A DNA stretch of 64,000 nucleotides from Adineta ricciae (Eukaryota; Rotifera; Eurotatoria; Adinetida; Adinetidae): the NCBI GenBank assembly GCA_905250025.1, contig CAJNOJ010000009.1, forward strand, positions 310,001-374,000. The letters are read 5' to 3'. The translations under genes were made by a program, and so were the position numbers. This document shows positions 10,511 through 21,739 of this stretch, piece after piece. Position 1 is the stretch's first letter. Each line of letters opens with the position of its first letter. A model generated the notes under the pieces. It was not told where the DNA came from and did no database searches. It saw only the letters and a program-made list of their open reading frames with translations.

Positions 10511-10980
10511 ATGAACAAATTCTTAGTTTTGTTGGTTTGTGTCATGTTCGCTATGGCTTTCGTTCATGTGACACGCGCTGATGATGATAATGTTAAAAGT
10601 GAATATGGTACGGAGTCGTGTATAACTTTTTTGTATGTCTAATTCGATTTTACGAATATTCTAGAAGCGAATGATGCGCAACAGTTTCTACAAAAACGTC
10701 TTTTTGGCATTCCGTTTCCTCGTGAACAACGTCGAGAAGCAAAAGAGAAATATGAAGAACGGTATCATTGTGTGATTCAACTTGAGTTTCACATTGCATT
10801 ATGTTCTGATTTAGATGTGAACGTGCGCTAGCCATTAATAAGGTAACTGGTCTTCAACGATGGTGTCCAAAACTTGAGGTACGAAAAGAAATGGAAATTT
10901 TCGAAATGTAGCTATTGATTATTTTGCGTTAGGAATGGGATCAATGGCGTGAAGTAACAAGAAATGATCGTCGTGGTTAA
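10511..10980 (+). CDS. small secreted protein, divergent paralogue of the 8715-10097 locus
   Basis: Four small exons, 10511-10607, 10665-10761, 10815-10878 and 10933-10980, total 306 bp (101 residues) and close in frame. Exon 1 is a signal peptide (MNKFLVLLVCVMFAMAFVHV) plus an acidic DDD stretch, and is 97 bp like exon 1 of the minus-strand locus. The mature part has REQRREAKEKYEERCERA and WCPKLEEWDQW, matching KREAKEDYEERCEP and CPDLNTWDAF of the paralogue. The three introns are 52-57 bp. An AATAAA lies about 70 bases after the stop. Too short per exon to be seen as one open frame. Function unknown; secreted by inference. Confidence 0.75.
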
Positions 10981-11579
10981 AAAAGGGATCCTTTCTATGA
11001 ATATTCAGACATTTTTTCACTATACTTTGAACGAAAAATAAGTTTCACAAATAAAATCATCTTTGTACCGCTAATCGAGCTGTTGAAAAAGTCTCATTTA
11101 TTGAATTAGATTCAAATAAACCATTAGCATTGTCTACTTAAAAATTCCCACATGAAAAGGAAGTGTTGGGGCCGTCAAGTATTCACACTCACACCGTCAT
11201 AAGTTACAGAAAGTGATCACTGGGTATTTTCACAGTGTACAAAATGGTTCAGAGATTGTATTAACTTTTGAAATAACGAAACGTGCCGTAAAGAACTACG
11301 ATAGTACCGTAAATCCATAATGGCATAATAAATTGAATATTAAAACGAACCAAGCCGTAAGTAAAAGTGACTTATTGTAGCTTTTGATCTCATAAACAAA
11401 TTTCAGGTGAGATGTCCTTTTTCCCAATGACGATCGTTACCCTGTGATGATCTGTTAGAAAACATTGAGATTGATGACGCATTTTTTCCCACTGTGTTTC
11501 GATTCTTCATTATAGTATATATATATATATATATATATATACCTGAAGAAAAAGTAAGTTGCAGATTTGTTTTCGAATC
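10981..11579. other. intergenic with an AT microsatellite
   Basis: Contains the 3' UTR of the secreted protein and a TA dinucleotide run at about 11514-11540, about 40 bases before the next ATG. No other gene seen. Confidence 0.5.
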
Positions 11580-12203
11580 ATGGAATTCAGCACAAAGACC
11601 AAGCAAGAATATCTGAACATTATCGCTGATCAAGTTGCCAATTGGAATCGTGCTGATGTTCGCACTGTACCTGGTGTGATGATCCAAGTTTGCGTGGGTC
11701 AAAATAAACACGACAACACTATTGAACATCAGATTAACTATTTTATGGATTGTGCAGAGACATATGTTCACAATCATCGACATGCATTCTCCACCTACGG
11801 CTTACAAGGTGAATATAAAGAGAAAATTTGGGAGATTGTTGACGATAAAAATGGAGACATCGTATATAAATTTCCCCGTTTAACAGGAAACGTGTTTGAC
11901 TCGCCTATCGTCGTACCAGGTACTCTTCGACATGTAAAATCGCGACATCACTTTCCTGGAAACGAAATGCACGTTCCAACGCATCAATTTCATTCCATTG
12001 TGCCAACACCGAATTCATCCGATAGGGTGTTGACATTTCTGACAAAAGCGCATACTGTATCATCGGATATGTTTGTACTAAGCACATCTGCAGAGATCGA
12101 AGCAAGGAAAGACGCGATTCGACCAGCAACAGAAGAGGAGCGGCAAAGTGTTTTAGAAAAACTTGAGCAAGTTCTCGCTGCACCTCATCGATATGGATTT
12201 TGA
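11580..12203 (+). CDS. cupin-like protein, intronless
   Basis: Single frame of 207 residues from ATG 11580 (the upstream in-frame start would be a TTG). A segment near residues 70-90 (YVHNHRHAFSTYGLQGEYKE) has the HxH...G..Y pattern of the cupin metal-binding motif 1, and a later RHVKSRHHFPGNEMHVPTHQ segment could supply further metal ligands. The layout recalls cysteine-dioxygenase-like cupins, but I cannot name the substrate. Absence of introns contrasts with most neighbours and would fit a gene acquired from bacteria, which is common in bdelloids; that is not tested. A cupin fold is likely, enzymatic activity unknown. Confidence 0.6.
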   Translation: MEFSTKTKQEYLNIIADQVANWNRADVRTVPGVMIQVCVGQNKHDNTIEHQINYFMDCAETYVHNHRHAFSTYGLQGEYKEKIWEIVDDKNGDIVYKFPRLTGNVFDSPIVVPGTLRHVKSRHHFPGNEMHVPTHQFHSIVPTPNSSDRVLTFLTKAHTVSSDMFVLSTSAEIEARKDAIRPATEEERQSVLEKLEQVLAAPHRYGF

Positions 12204-12338
12204 TCCGTGCAACTGAAACTATATTGTAGCATACTTTTTAAACTCATCTTTATCGCGTGTAAGACACCTTGAAGAGATTGTCCTTAAAATACATTTTGTA
12301 ATATACTATAAAGACATTCATTCTCTCAAGTTTACATG

Positions 12339-12876
12339 TCATTCTCCGTAGGGATGTGATTTCGTATTGCCGGTTGCCAAAACAACAAGATCGACTTGTT
12401 GAGCTAATATATTTTCTCGTGCAATCATTAATGTCGTAGCAACAGAGATAACGTGATTCCTTAGACGAATTATAACTATTCCAGGGAAAATTCCCAGACG
12501 AGCGTTATAGCAAACGATTTTCCTTCGAAAAATTTCATCACACATATTTCCGTCAACATAATAAGTTCCCAGTAAGCATTGATACTGTGACAAACTTTGT
12601 TTAGCATTGCTCACAAGTTTGCCGACTAATGTTTCTTTATTCCTGGACATGGTTTGAACACACAATGTATCATAACGAAATAAAACCCATGTTGTATGTC
12701 TGTCTGCCTTCATACACATGAATCATAAATCGAGCAAATTGGAAGAAAACGTTCTGAATCCGCCCGTGCTCATGTTCAAGAGAAACAGCGGCGTACTTTG
12801 TTAAATCACAGCGAGGAAGTGATTGATGTGATAGGTTAAAAACGTCTAATTTGATTCTCTTGTTCACAATGTTCAC
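12339..12876 (-). pseudogene. possible decayed or frameshifted coding region
   Basis: Two overlapping minus-strand frames, 12876-12670 and 12719-12339, have ordinary protein-like composition (for example LSQYQCLLGTYYVDGN in the second) and could form one protein if the frame shifts near 12700. I found no convincing splice pair there. No family recognised. It might be a pseudogene, or two frames open by chance. Confidence 0.25.
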
Positions 12877-13478
12877 CTAGTTTGGTGAAACTATTTCGAA
12901 AGAGAAATCGTATATATTTTAATAAAACAAACTACGCAGAATAAACAAACAAGAGTAGTTATGCGCACATGCACTCTTTGTTATTGTTTTCACGGCAATG
13001 CAAATTCGTATGTTTAACAGATAAGTTTCCAACCACGGCACTTCATAATAAAAGGACTCTTTCTCGTGCAACGATTATCTCGTGAGAAGATATGAATTAT
13101 GATCGACATATGTTGAGACAAAAGACTCGATATTGATGAAATCAAAGTTACGTTTTTGTAATTTTTTTTGTATAAATGTATGTTTTAATCGCTATAGTAT
13201 AAAAGAAAATACGAGCAAAAAATGAAAACAGATATGTGCTACGTATTATGTCAGACTTCTAGACAACAGTGAAGAAGACCGAAGAATAAATGCAGACACA
13301 CATATACATAGTATCACGCTTAACTGACGACAAAGAAAGGAAGAAAAACCGTAAGGAATAAAAAACGATAAGTAAAGATTTTTTTTGTTAAGGTCTATAA
13401 GATCAGCCAGAAAAGATAAAAAATGCAGGTAGAGAAGAGAAAATAGAAGAAAAGTTTAGCTACTGTTGTTGAAATTGT
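12877..13478. other. intergenic, no gene seen
   Basis: AT-rich 3' flank of the minus-strand gene ending at 13479; nothing else supported. Confidence 0.4.
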
Positions 13479-15000
13479 TTAGTCCAATTTTGTTTCACCT
13501 TCGTTTTCTTTATTTTCTTGATCACGTGGTGGTAATGGCTTGGATTCAGTTTCTGATGATGTTGTTGTTTCGACTGGTTTTTTATCATCGCTGCACACTT
13601 CAGTTTCACTTGTTGATTTTAATTCAGTTGAACTGGTCATTGGTGTTCCTTGAATGAACGAAAAGAATTCGATGCATGTTCTATCTCGATTAAACATATG
13701 TATATTCATACCTTCAGTTTTTGAATTTTGATTGCGTTGTTTACGTGGACGAGATGTGCGACGTTTTTGTTGACCTTTAGTATTTTTTGGTGATTTGGTA
13801 TGTTTGCCATTTCGTGATTGACGAGACGAAGAACCATTTACACGATGATCATCACGAATGAAACCATTTCCGTAGCTAAAATTCCAATCTCAGATAAAAA
13901 TTAACCGTTTTAGATCTGTTCTATTTACCGAGCTCCACTGCGTTGTTGTGAATATAATGCTTGGTGTGATCGAGCGTATGGACCTTGCCATTCGTTGAGA
14001 TCGTATGATGGGACGATATCAAATGGAACGTAGCCGTCAGCTGGATAACTCATACGCTGACGGGAACGAAGTGGAACTGGTGCGTGTCGCGGCATAGGAC
14101 CATATGAATACGAATCATAAAAGTTATCGAAACGTTGCTAAAACAAGAGAAATAAGAATTCGAATAGACAACGGACGATAAACGATAACTTACACGTGGG
14201 TCAAAATAACGAGCCGATGGGTTGAAGCTTCGATTTGGTCGTCGAGATAATCGTCGGTCCATCATCATTGGTGGCATAGGTTCAAGCCATAAGTCATCAT
14301 CTTCTTCATCTTCCCATTGATCATTATAGTACTCTTGTTGGCGTTTTGATCGTCGAGGTGCTGCTGGGTGGCGTTGACGACGATTGCTGTTAGAGCGATT
14401 GTTAGTTGGCAGACGTGATGAAGATGGAAGGCCGTTATTTGCAACTTGTTTAGGTTCGAAACGTTTGGGTAAAATAGCATAGGGAATGTGTGGTTGAGCA
14501 GCCATTTGATCAACGACACTTATTTGTTGTTGAGCACCACCAGAACGTGTGCGACGACGACGGTTAAAATCATGTGTTGGTCGATAATTTGGTGAACACG
14601 GTACATCGTTCCAGTCGCCTAAAAGTTGTTGGTTGAATGAACGGCGACGATTGCGAGTGCCTGGTAGTTGTCGATTAGATGTTTGCTGTTGTTGACTGTC
14701 GCATCCATTACCACGAATAATTGATAAAATAGCTGAGTCTGGTTCGACTGAATCGCCATTTGATGTTGATGGTCGTGTTTTTGAACGGATTGTCACACGT
14801 TCCATTTGTGTGGTAAACGATTGACGATAATTGTTATGTTGTCGTGAGATACCATTGCTTGCTGATAATGACGCTTTGCCTGTAAATGTGGCCAAAAATG
14901 CGTCGTTGGTCAATGGAGCTAAATCGCGTGGATTAAGTCCTGTATTTGATACAGCTTGAGTGCCAACATTAACCATAATACGAGGTCCAAGAGTGTCCAT
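13479..15000 (-). CDS. uncharacterised Arg/Gln/Ser-rich protein
   Basis: Four exons on the minus strand, 15000-14194, 14137-13929, 13875-13712 and 13648-13479, sum to 1350 bp (449 residues) with short GT-AG introns. The N-terminus (MDTLGPRIMVNVGTQAVSN) is ordered-looking. The middle is disordered and basic with RRR and RRSKRQQ clusters, an acidic EDEEDDD patch, a Met/Pro segment (EPMPPMMMDRR), then a Tyr/Pro-rich part (YFDPRQRFDNFYDSYSYGP) and a basic RKQRNQNSK tail that ends acidic. The basic clusters suggest a nuclear or RNA-associated protein, but no domain is recognised. Exon junctions were chosen because they keep phase and composition. Confidence 0.68.
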
Positions 15001-15740
15001 TAAATAGGTGTAAATGTTTATTAGAAAGAAACTAACGATATACCTTTCGTAGACGCTGACGAATGCGTGCGATATGTATATGTACGATCTGACAAATGAA
15101 CGATGGATCTAACGATCGTTCGAAATGCGCGGACAAAACAGAGAGAGAGAGAGAAAAAGAGATACACTACTGTAGATAAGAAACGAATCTTTTGCCTATT
15201 TTCTGTTTTTCGAACCTCTACGTCGAACTAGACAATGAATATATAACAAGATGATTTACTGCACGTGGCCTCGATATGGACATAGTTAAATGTATATGTC
15301 GAGGTCGGACAAATGATGTGTATAGTAGACATATATAGATGATGATAATAACGCATGAATCATACAAGAGGAAAACATGACGATAATATTCTTTGACTAA
15401 CCGACTGACTGATGAAATGAAAGTCCATCGTAGGTGTGGATATAGAATGATTGATGTCAAATAAAACTCGCAGATTAACTTGCAATAATCTTCTAACGAC
15501 ATGGAAGTTTGACAAGTTTCATATGAGTAAATAAAAAAATGTTTTCTATTTTGTGCGTTTCAACGAAAAACAACACCTTTGCTTCGCTATTTTCGTGACA
15601 TACACACGGACTAAAAATGTATATCTGTTGAATGACAAACTTGATATTTACCTTGTATCGATACGTTAATCCATGATATAATCGGCTGTCAGTTGAGATC
15701 TTTATGCCAAATACAAAGAAAAAAAAGAAAAGAAAGGAAA
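15001..15740. other. divergent intergenic region
   Basis: Between the minus-strand Arg-rich gene and the plus-strand EGF gene. Contains a GA run near 15139-15160 and probably both 5' UTRs. No coding exon supported. Confidence 0.4.
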
Positions 15741-16998
15741 ATGTTATTGTTTTACACTATTCTCTTTGTTCACATTTTCATCATAACTAGTGAACAGTCT
15801 ATTGGTGCCGTTAATCCAAGTAATCAAATTCAATTATAACTTCATTTTTCCATTTCTTTGTTTTACTTGATCATTCATTAGAAAATATTAGTAGTTCTTG
15901 TAATGCTCAGCTGAATCCTTGTCGAAATAGTGGTTCATGCTTACCAACAGCAGACGGTGGTTTTCAATGTACTTGTCCAGCAGGTTTCATTGGACCTCTA
16001 TGCGATCGTTCAATTGGTATAGTTTGGTTCATTTATTCCTAGCAAGTAACTTGTTGATCATGTTTAAGGCAAGCAAAACCCTCGTCCCTGTGCTACTAAC
16101 GTTTGTGGTCCTCATGGAGCGTGTATTCCAACGTATCCTAACACGTTTCGATGCAATTGTGCACCAGGCTTTACCGGTAGTCTTTGTGACTATCCAGATA
16201 GTATGATTTTTGAGTATCGATTCTTTAAAGCAGCTTTCAATGGATACCATTTTTCACAGATATACCTGGTACTTGTCCGAGTAATACATGTAATAATGGT
16301 GCAACATGTTTGGTACTACCGTCTGGCGGTTATCAATGTGTATGTCGATCTGGTTTTACGGGTATTCGTTGCGAATTGACAACAGGTATGTGATTAAAGG
16401 TAGATTGGAATGTAAGTCCAAAGATCATACCATGGAAAAGAAAGAATACTAGTAACTATCCATTTGCAAATTTATGAGTTTCATTGGGACTCTTTTTTAC
16501 ACACCGTATCAGTTCAAAGGTCGGCTTATCATTGCGTGATATTTTGTCGTGGGTAATCCAAAAATAACGATATAATATTAATTTTATAGGGACTACTGGC
16601 ATTACAAATCCTAATGTCTGTACGAATAATCCATGTCGAAATAGCGGAGCCTGTCAAGTAACAACAGGTGGTGGTTTCCGATGCGTTTGCACTGGGAGCT
16701 TTACCGGTCACCTTTGTGATGTTCCCATCGGTATACACAGAAACTCATCTTCCGTTCAACGATATATCTCTTTGTTCTAGGCACATCAATTACAACTGGT
16801 CCGAGTATGTGCAGCGTTAATCAATGTGTAAATGGTGGCGCTTGTCAACTATTACCTAATGGCGGCTTTCAATGCATATGTAAAGCTGGTTTCACAGGCA
16901 CTCGTTGCGAACTTACTATAGGTAACGGATGTGGCAGAATAACCCGCGGTCTCATTGTTTTGATCATTACTTTCCTCTTTTACACTCAATTGATCTGA
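15741..16998 (+). CDS. EGF-repeat protein, short form with hydrophobic C-terminus
   Basis: If exon 6 is not spliced at 16921 but read on to the stop at 16996-16998, the protein has 276 residues, five EGF domains, and a C-terminal GNGCGRITRGLIVLIITFLF segment plus five residues. That tail is hydrophobic with almost nothing after it, as in a GPI-anchor signal or a C-terminal membrane anchor. The donor at this point (GGTAACGG) is weaker than others in the gene. The alternative view is two separate genes, this one ending at 16998 and a second whose first exons are missing. Confidence 0.6.
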
Positions 16999-18163
16999 AC
17001 TTATTTTTGAATAAAATGAATAGCAAATACTAAATGAATATTATACAAAATATAAAAGATACCCAACTTCCTAAACAAATACTAGATATCTGGTGAGTCT
17101 TTGTCTACCGTTTTCAGTGATCAAACAGGTATATTCTGCATTGGAAAGGTTATTTTATGCAAACGTCTATCGTTTGTTAAATGGTCGAAAATATGACAGT
17201 TTAATCGTGCAGAAGTTTGCATATTTCGAAAAAAAAAAACGGTTCGCATACAGATACAATAACATGTTTCGTAACTCGCAGGATTTTCATGCTACATCTT
17301 GCAGTATATTCACATTCATTGTGATAGAATATGTCAGATGTTATTTATCGACTAGCTGTACATTGTTCTGACTATTTTATGACATACTTTGCTTTCAGAC
17401 AGAGGAAGAGCTGTGGACACTAGACATCCGAAGACTAGCCTTTAGTTAAGAAAGTTGGAAACTCTTTATATTTTGTACACTTCAATGAATATTTATTCTA
17501 GCGAATCTATTATTTTCATCAAGAACTGTACTATCTGAATGATCTTGTTGTATTTTAAAGGTACTACGAATCCATCAAATCCAACGGTATGTCCAACAAA
17601 TTTATGTTTGAACGGTGGAGCATGTTTATCAGTCCCTGGTGGTGGTTTTCGTTGCATATGCCGGCCTGGTTTTACCGGTACTCGTTGTGATCTACCGAAT
17701 GGTAACTATGTTCAGATAAATACCATTTACAGCAAACTTTGTATCTTAGGTTCAGCAACCCCAACACCATTCACTGCAACTACTTGTCCAGCAAATATGT
17801 GCCTCAATGGTGGAGCATGTCAATCGGTGCCCGGCGGCGGCTACCGGTGTATATGTCGTGCTGGCTTCACTGGGGCACGTTGCGATATTCCAACAGGTGT
17901 GTTTTCCAGAGATTTATCGTATAAAATTGCAACAGTCCATTTCAGGTTCGTTGACAACGACCCCATTCACTAATAACGTTTGTCTGGCAAATCCATGCCA
18001 AAATGGTGGCACATGTCAGTCCGTACCCGGTGGAGGTTTCCGATGCATATGTCGTACTGGCTTTATTGGCGACTTCTGTTCGGTAAGTTACATAATCAAT
18101 ACCACGATTCGACTTTTCTATGTCTTCATTTTTATCTTTATATAGTTTCCAATAGGGGGCTGA
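15741..18163 (+). CDS. EGF-repeat protein, long (secreted) form
   Basis: Ten exons: 15741-15819, 15882-16016, 16069-16200, 16260-16385, 16590-16730, 16781-16921, 17561-17701, 17750-17896, 17946-18082 and 18146-18163, in total 1197 bp (398 residues). Exon 1 is a signal peptide (MLLFYTILFVHIFIITSEQS). Each of the next eight exons encodes one EGF-like domain with six Cys and the ending G-F-x-G-x-x-C (for example GGFRCICRPGFTGTRC), flanked by phase-1 introns. This is the classic modular layout of extracellular EGF proteins. The last exon adds only FPIGG and a stop, so this form would be secreted. The 639 bp intron 16922-17560 is much longer than the others. An AATAAA follows near 18239. Role unknown, probably adhesion or extracellular matrix. 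Confidence 0.75.
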
Positions 18164-18492
18164 TGCTGATCAAGATGCAGATTCTCTCATTAACTGACAA
18201 CGCGTATGTTAAGTAACGAAATGATTATTTAATAAGGGCAATAAATAAAAGAAAGCTCTCATTGCTTTCCTGCCACTTTCATTTTTACTCGAATCATAAA
18301 TAATTTCTAAACAATAACTCCCATTGTTCGAAAGAAACTACTAATCTGTAAAAAATTGCTCAAGCATCAAACACAATATATATATTACTTCGATTTCTCT
18401 TTCGTTTTTTATTTCTTTCCATACATAAAACATAAAAATATTGCTATAAAAAATAGAATACATCTAGGCATACACTACAAACTATGTCGAAT

Positions 18493-20257
18493 TCATACGT
18501 ATAGCAATTTCTTCGTTAAATATCGGTTCAACCATACTCGAATCGAACAGTCGTCTTTCCTATATGTCAAATCTTTTTTGATATTCAAAAACGATTCAAT
18601 AATCTTCGCCGATGGAATCGATTTATAGAACGAAAAGCGAAATGTAATACTGGACAGATGTTCGAATCGATCGATAATGGTTTTCATATCTGTGATATTC
18701 TTCACTGTAATCTTCAGATGTTCAATAGTTGAAGGAATTAATAAACAAATATCTTCAATAGTTATATTGGAATAGATTGTAGATAGATTATTCGCAATTT
18801 CCAACGTGTGGATGTTGGAAATGTGTTGTACGATGTTCTTTAAATTAGTCGTTGTATTTACATCTGATGAGAAATCATAATTGATGTTTAATGCCAGCTG
18901 AGTTATATGTGAAAGATTGAGCAGATTTGCTAATGATTGGGTGGGACACATTACACATTTATCATTTAAATCTAATGTTAATTCTGTTACATGGCGAAAC
19001 ACTGGTGATGGGAATGAATGGTTCTAAACGAACAAAAACGTGATTTTGTATCAAGATGTACACAGCGAAGGAGATACGTACTTTTTTCGTTGAACATCCT
19101 TGGTTGAAACTTTTCACTAAGTTGATTCGCAAATCTGTGACATTATCCATGATATCCTCATCAACGAACATATCCATAAAGTTCGAACACGAAATTTTAT
19201 TCGATGGATCATGATATTGAAACGACGATTTACAAATCGGTATTGAATAAAGAAGAACTTCGATCGGATTAAATATGTAATCACAGTTAACAACCCACCG
19301 TTTATTTTCCAGCCAGAAGGATGTTTGAAACGGTCGAATTAATGATTCAATATCGGAAAAATCGTAACTAATATCTTTCCATGATTGAAAGAAGAATTCG
19401 AAGTTGTCCAAAAGCGGAAGTTTGATTCGAAGGATCTTCTCCCAACGATAACTATCCATCAAATACGCCATGCCAATCACTTTCAAATAAGTTAACGACG
19501 GAGTTAACGAAAGAAATTGTTCTAATTTGAATATATCCATACGATTATCTTCCAATGTCAACGATTTTAATTGCCGATAATGTTTCACGTTAATCGTGTT
19601 GGTGTCATTCCAAAGAACATCTTTGATGATGAATGTACGCAAAGATAAACATCGTTCGAGTATGGTACAATACTGTTCGAAGGTTATTCGATTGGAGATG
19701 TGAACATGTTCAATATGACATTGATTGGGCCATATAAAATCGTAAATTTCGAAGCACCATATACTTAAGGTAAACTGTTTGAGACTAGATTGTTCGAGAA
19801 CAGGTGAAAGACATGCTAACGTTTGATTTGTCCATGTAAAAAATGTTCGAGATTGTATCGTTAATGATCGAAGTGTTAACGGTGATAAATCGTTCAGGAT
19901 AAGATTTAAGTTCGAATCTTCGATTTCTAACAATGTCAACGAACGTAACGCATGAAATTGGTTTAGATGAAAGAGTGAAAGAAACAGATTGATTTGACCG
20001 GGTGTTCTATCGTCATCCGATAGGACAAGCGATACAATGTGAACGGGATTGATAATACGAGCAAAGCGGTAGAAATTATACTTTGTACACGAATAGAAAT
20101 TCAATTGGTATTGATTATAAACATTTGATAAAAGATAAAAACGCGAACAAACGTAACGAAACGAAAGGAGGATTGTATTTGTATCAAGATAATTTAATAT
20201 GTGATAAAGAAGTTCAACCGGTAAGCTATCGAAGTAGGAGATTATATCTGTTGACAT
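18493..20257 (-). CDS. F-box protein with LRR-like C-terminal region (bdelloid family)
   Basis: Two exons, 20257-19082 and 19023-18493, phase 0, 568 residues. The start is ATG 20257 (MSTDIISYFDSLPVELLYHI); the frame stays open 15 codons further but only to a GTG. The F-box is at residues 8-50 (LPVELLYHILNYLDTNTILL). It is followed by about 500 residues of Leu/Ile-rich sequence with repeated L-x-x-L-x-L patterns, likely degenerate leucine-rich repeats that bind a substrate for an SCF ubiquitin ligase. The end, LTYRKDDCSIRVWLNRY, is a signature I associate with the large F-box family of bdelloid rotifers. The intron is 58 bp. Substrate unknown. Confidence 0.82.
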
Positions 20258-21133
20258 GTTCTCCGAGACAAATGGAGCATAATACTGGTATTGTGGTGTC
20301 ACAATCGCTTAGAATAATTGTGCAATTTCATGGTGATGTGTTTTGGTATTTTTTTATTAGCATATTGCTATCGAATATGAGGTAGTAGAGGAAGAAAATG
20401 AAGAGAACGAGAAGAGAAAAAAAAGCTAGGGAAGAGAACATACCTTGTTTCTTCTTTTTTTTCTTCTTGATTAGTATCGAAGAGTGTATAAAGGGGAAAA
20501 AACATGATCAAAGCTTTCCTTCTTTTTTTTTCTTTAGGGGAATATAAATAATAACAAATACAATTTATGTTGATATATATGTTGAATCGATGACATTATT
20601 TGTTATCAAAATGGAATCAGTAATGTACTTTCGATAGATATCGTCCCTGTCACCCTAGAAAATAGTAAGGTCAATGAATAAATTTAGCTGTTTACAATAA
20701 AGTGACAATCACATAACGAGATCTTCGAAAAGTCTCGTCGAGAATCATGTGCACAGTTGTTTATTAGCGCTCACACGTTCGAGAAATTCATAATCAAATA
20801 ATAACACATCTGTCAACGATATCCAGCTGTGTATTTTATGAAGGGAGAAAAACACCGAAAGAATTACGAAAAATGCTTGTGATTAGTTACAGATGTTTTT
20901 TCCTCGAGAGAAAAATATGACATGGCATTATTTTTTGTACAGTACTACTTCTTGATTACACACGAAATGAAGGAGAAAACAAAAAGAAAAAAATAATTGC
21001 CTAGTTGAAGACAAAACACCAAACAGCTTAATGGACCATTTAATTTACCTAATATTTTTATGTTTACAGTTATTATTTTCGTTATTTTTTCTCACACGTC
21101 CTCTCAAAATAGATATTCGATACGAACGCGATT
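20258..21133. other. intergenic, no gene seen
   Basis: Contains purine/pyrimidine-rich tracts near 20385-20535, then AT-rich DNA. No coding exon or RNA gene supported. Confidence 0.4.
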
Positions 21134-21739
21134 CTATTTTCGCGTTTCGATTGTCAATTGAGACCATGATGAAAATTCGTCGACCCATCGATAATAATCG
21201 TCTTTTGTGTCATGCCATTCAGCAGTGACAGGAGACGACGGTTGACCTTGTTTAGTACCAATCAATCGCCATGAACATCGATTAAATGCACATGTCGTCG
21301 GTTGAACAATTGACTCGCACAATGGACAACGAGATTCGCTAACTACAGAATCAGTAATGATAGGAAATTGGCCAACACCTTGATTGATTATAACTTTGTG
21401 CTCGAACGCTGAACATTTCACATTCAGACAAACACCTTCGAGACAAAGACCAGGCGATGCTCGTCTCCACGCGGAACCATCTGCGGACGATGATGTATCT
21501 AGCAGCACGGGAGGGTATTCAATCGAAAGAGTAATCCCGTCATGGATGGCACTTCGTTGTCGATTGAAAACTTCTTCACTCCATGTTCGAAAAATGACGC
21601 CACCTAACGAATAATCATAATGTTCGGGATTTCCAACTTTTTTTCGTATGAGACTTTGAAAATCATGGAGATTGAAATGAGTTGGTAATGTCGCTGGTTT
21701 GCGACCTTGTGGAGTATCAAGATAGATGCCGAGTGGCAT
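21134..21739 (-). CDS. Cys-rich zinc-ribbon protein with ubiquitin-like N-terminus
   Basis: Single-exon frame of 201 residues. The first 80 residues (MPLGIYLDTPQGRKPATL onwards) could form a ubiquitin-like or other small beta fold. From about residue 98 comes a conserved Cys pattern: GLCLEGVCLNVKCSAF, then SRCPLCESIVQPTTCAFNRC and SWRLIGTKQ. I know this pattern (GxxxxGxCxNxxC...CPxC...PxxCGFxxCxWRxxG) from uncharacterised proteins of protists and fungi. The Cys pairs are probably zinc ligands. Its function is not established to my knowledge. Confidence 0.65.
   Translation of the reverse strand: MPLGIYLDTPQGRKPATLPTHFNLHDFQSLIRKKVGNPEHYDYSLGGVIFRTWSEEVFNRQRSAIHDGITLSIEYPPVLLDTSSSADGSAWRRASPGLCLEGVCLNVKCSAFEHKVIINQGVGQFPIITDSVVSESRCPLCESIVQPTTCAFNRCSWRLIGTKQGQPSSPVTAEWHDTKDDYYRWVDEFSSWSQLTIETRK

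Noticed and set aside
11514-11540. TA run considered as a TATA promoter for the cupin-like gene
   Set aside because: It is a simple dinucleotide repeat of more than 20 bases; position is not specific enough to call a promoter.
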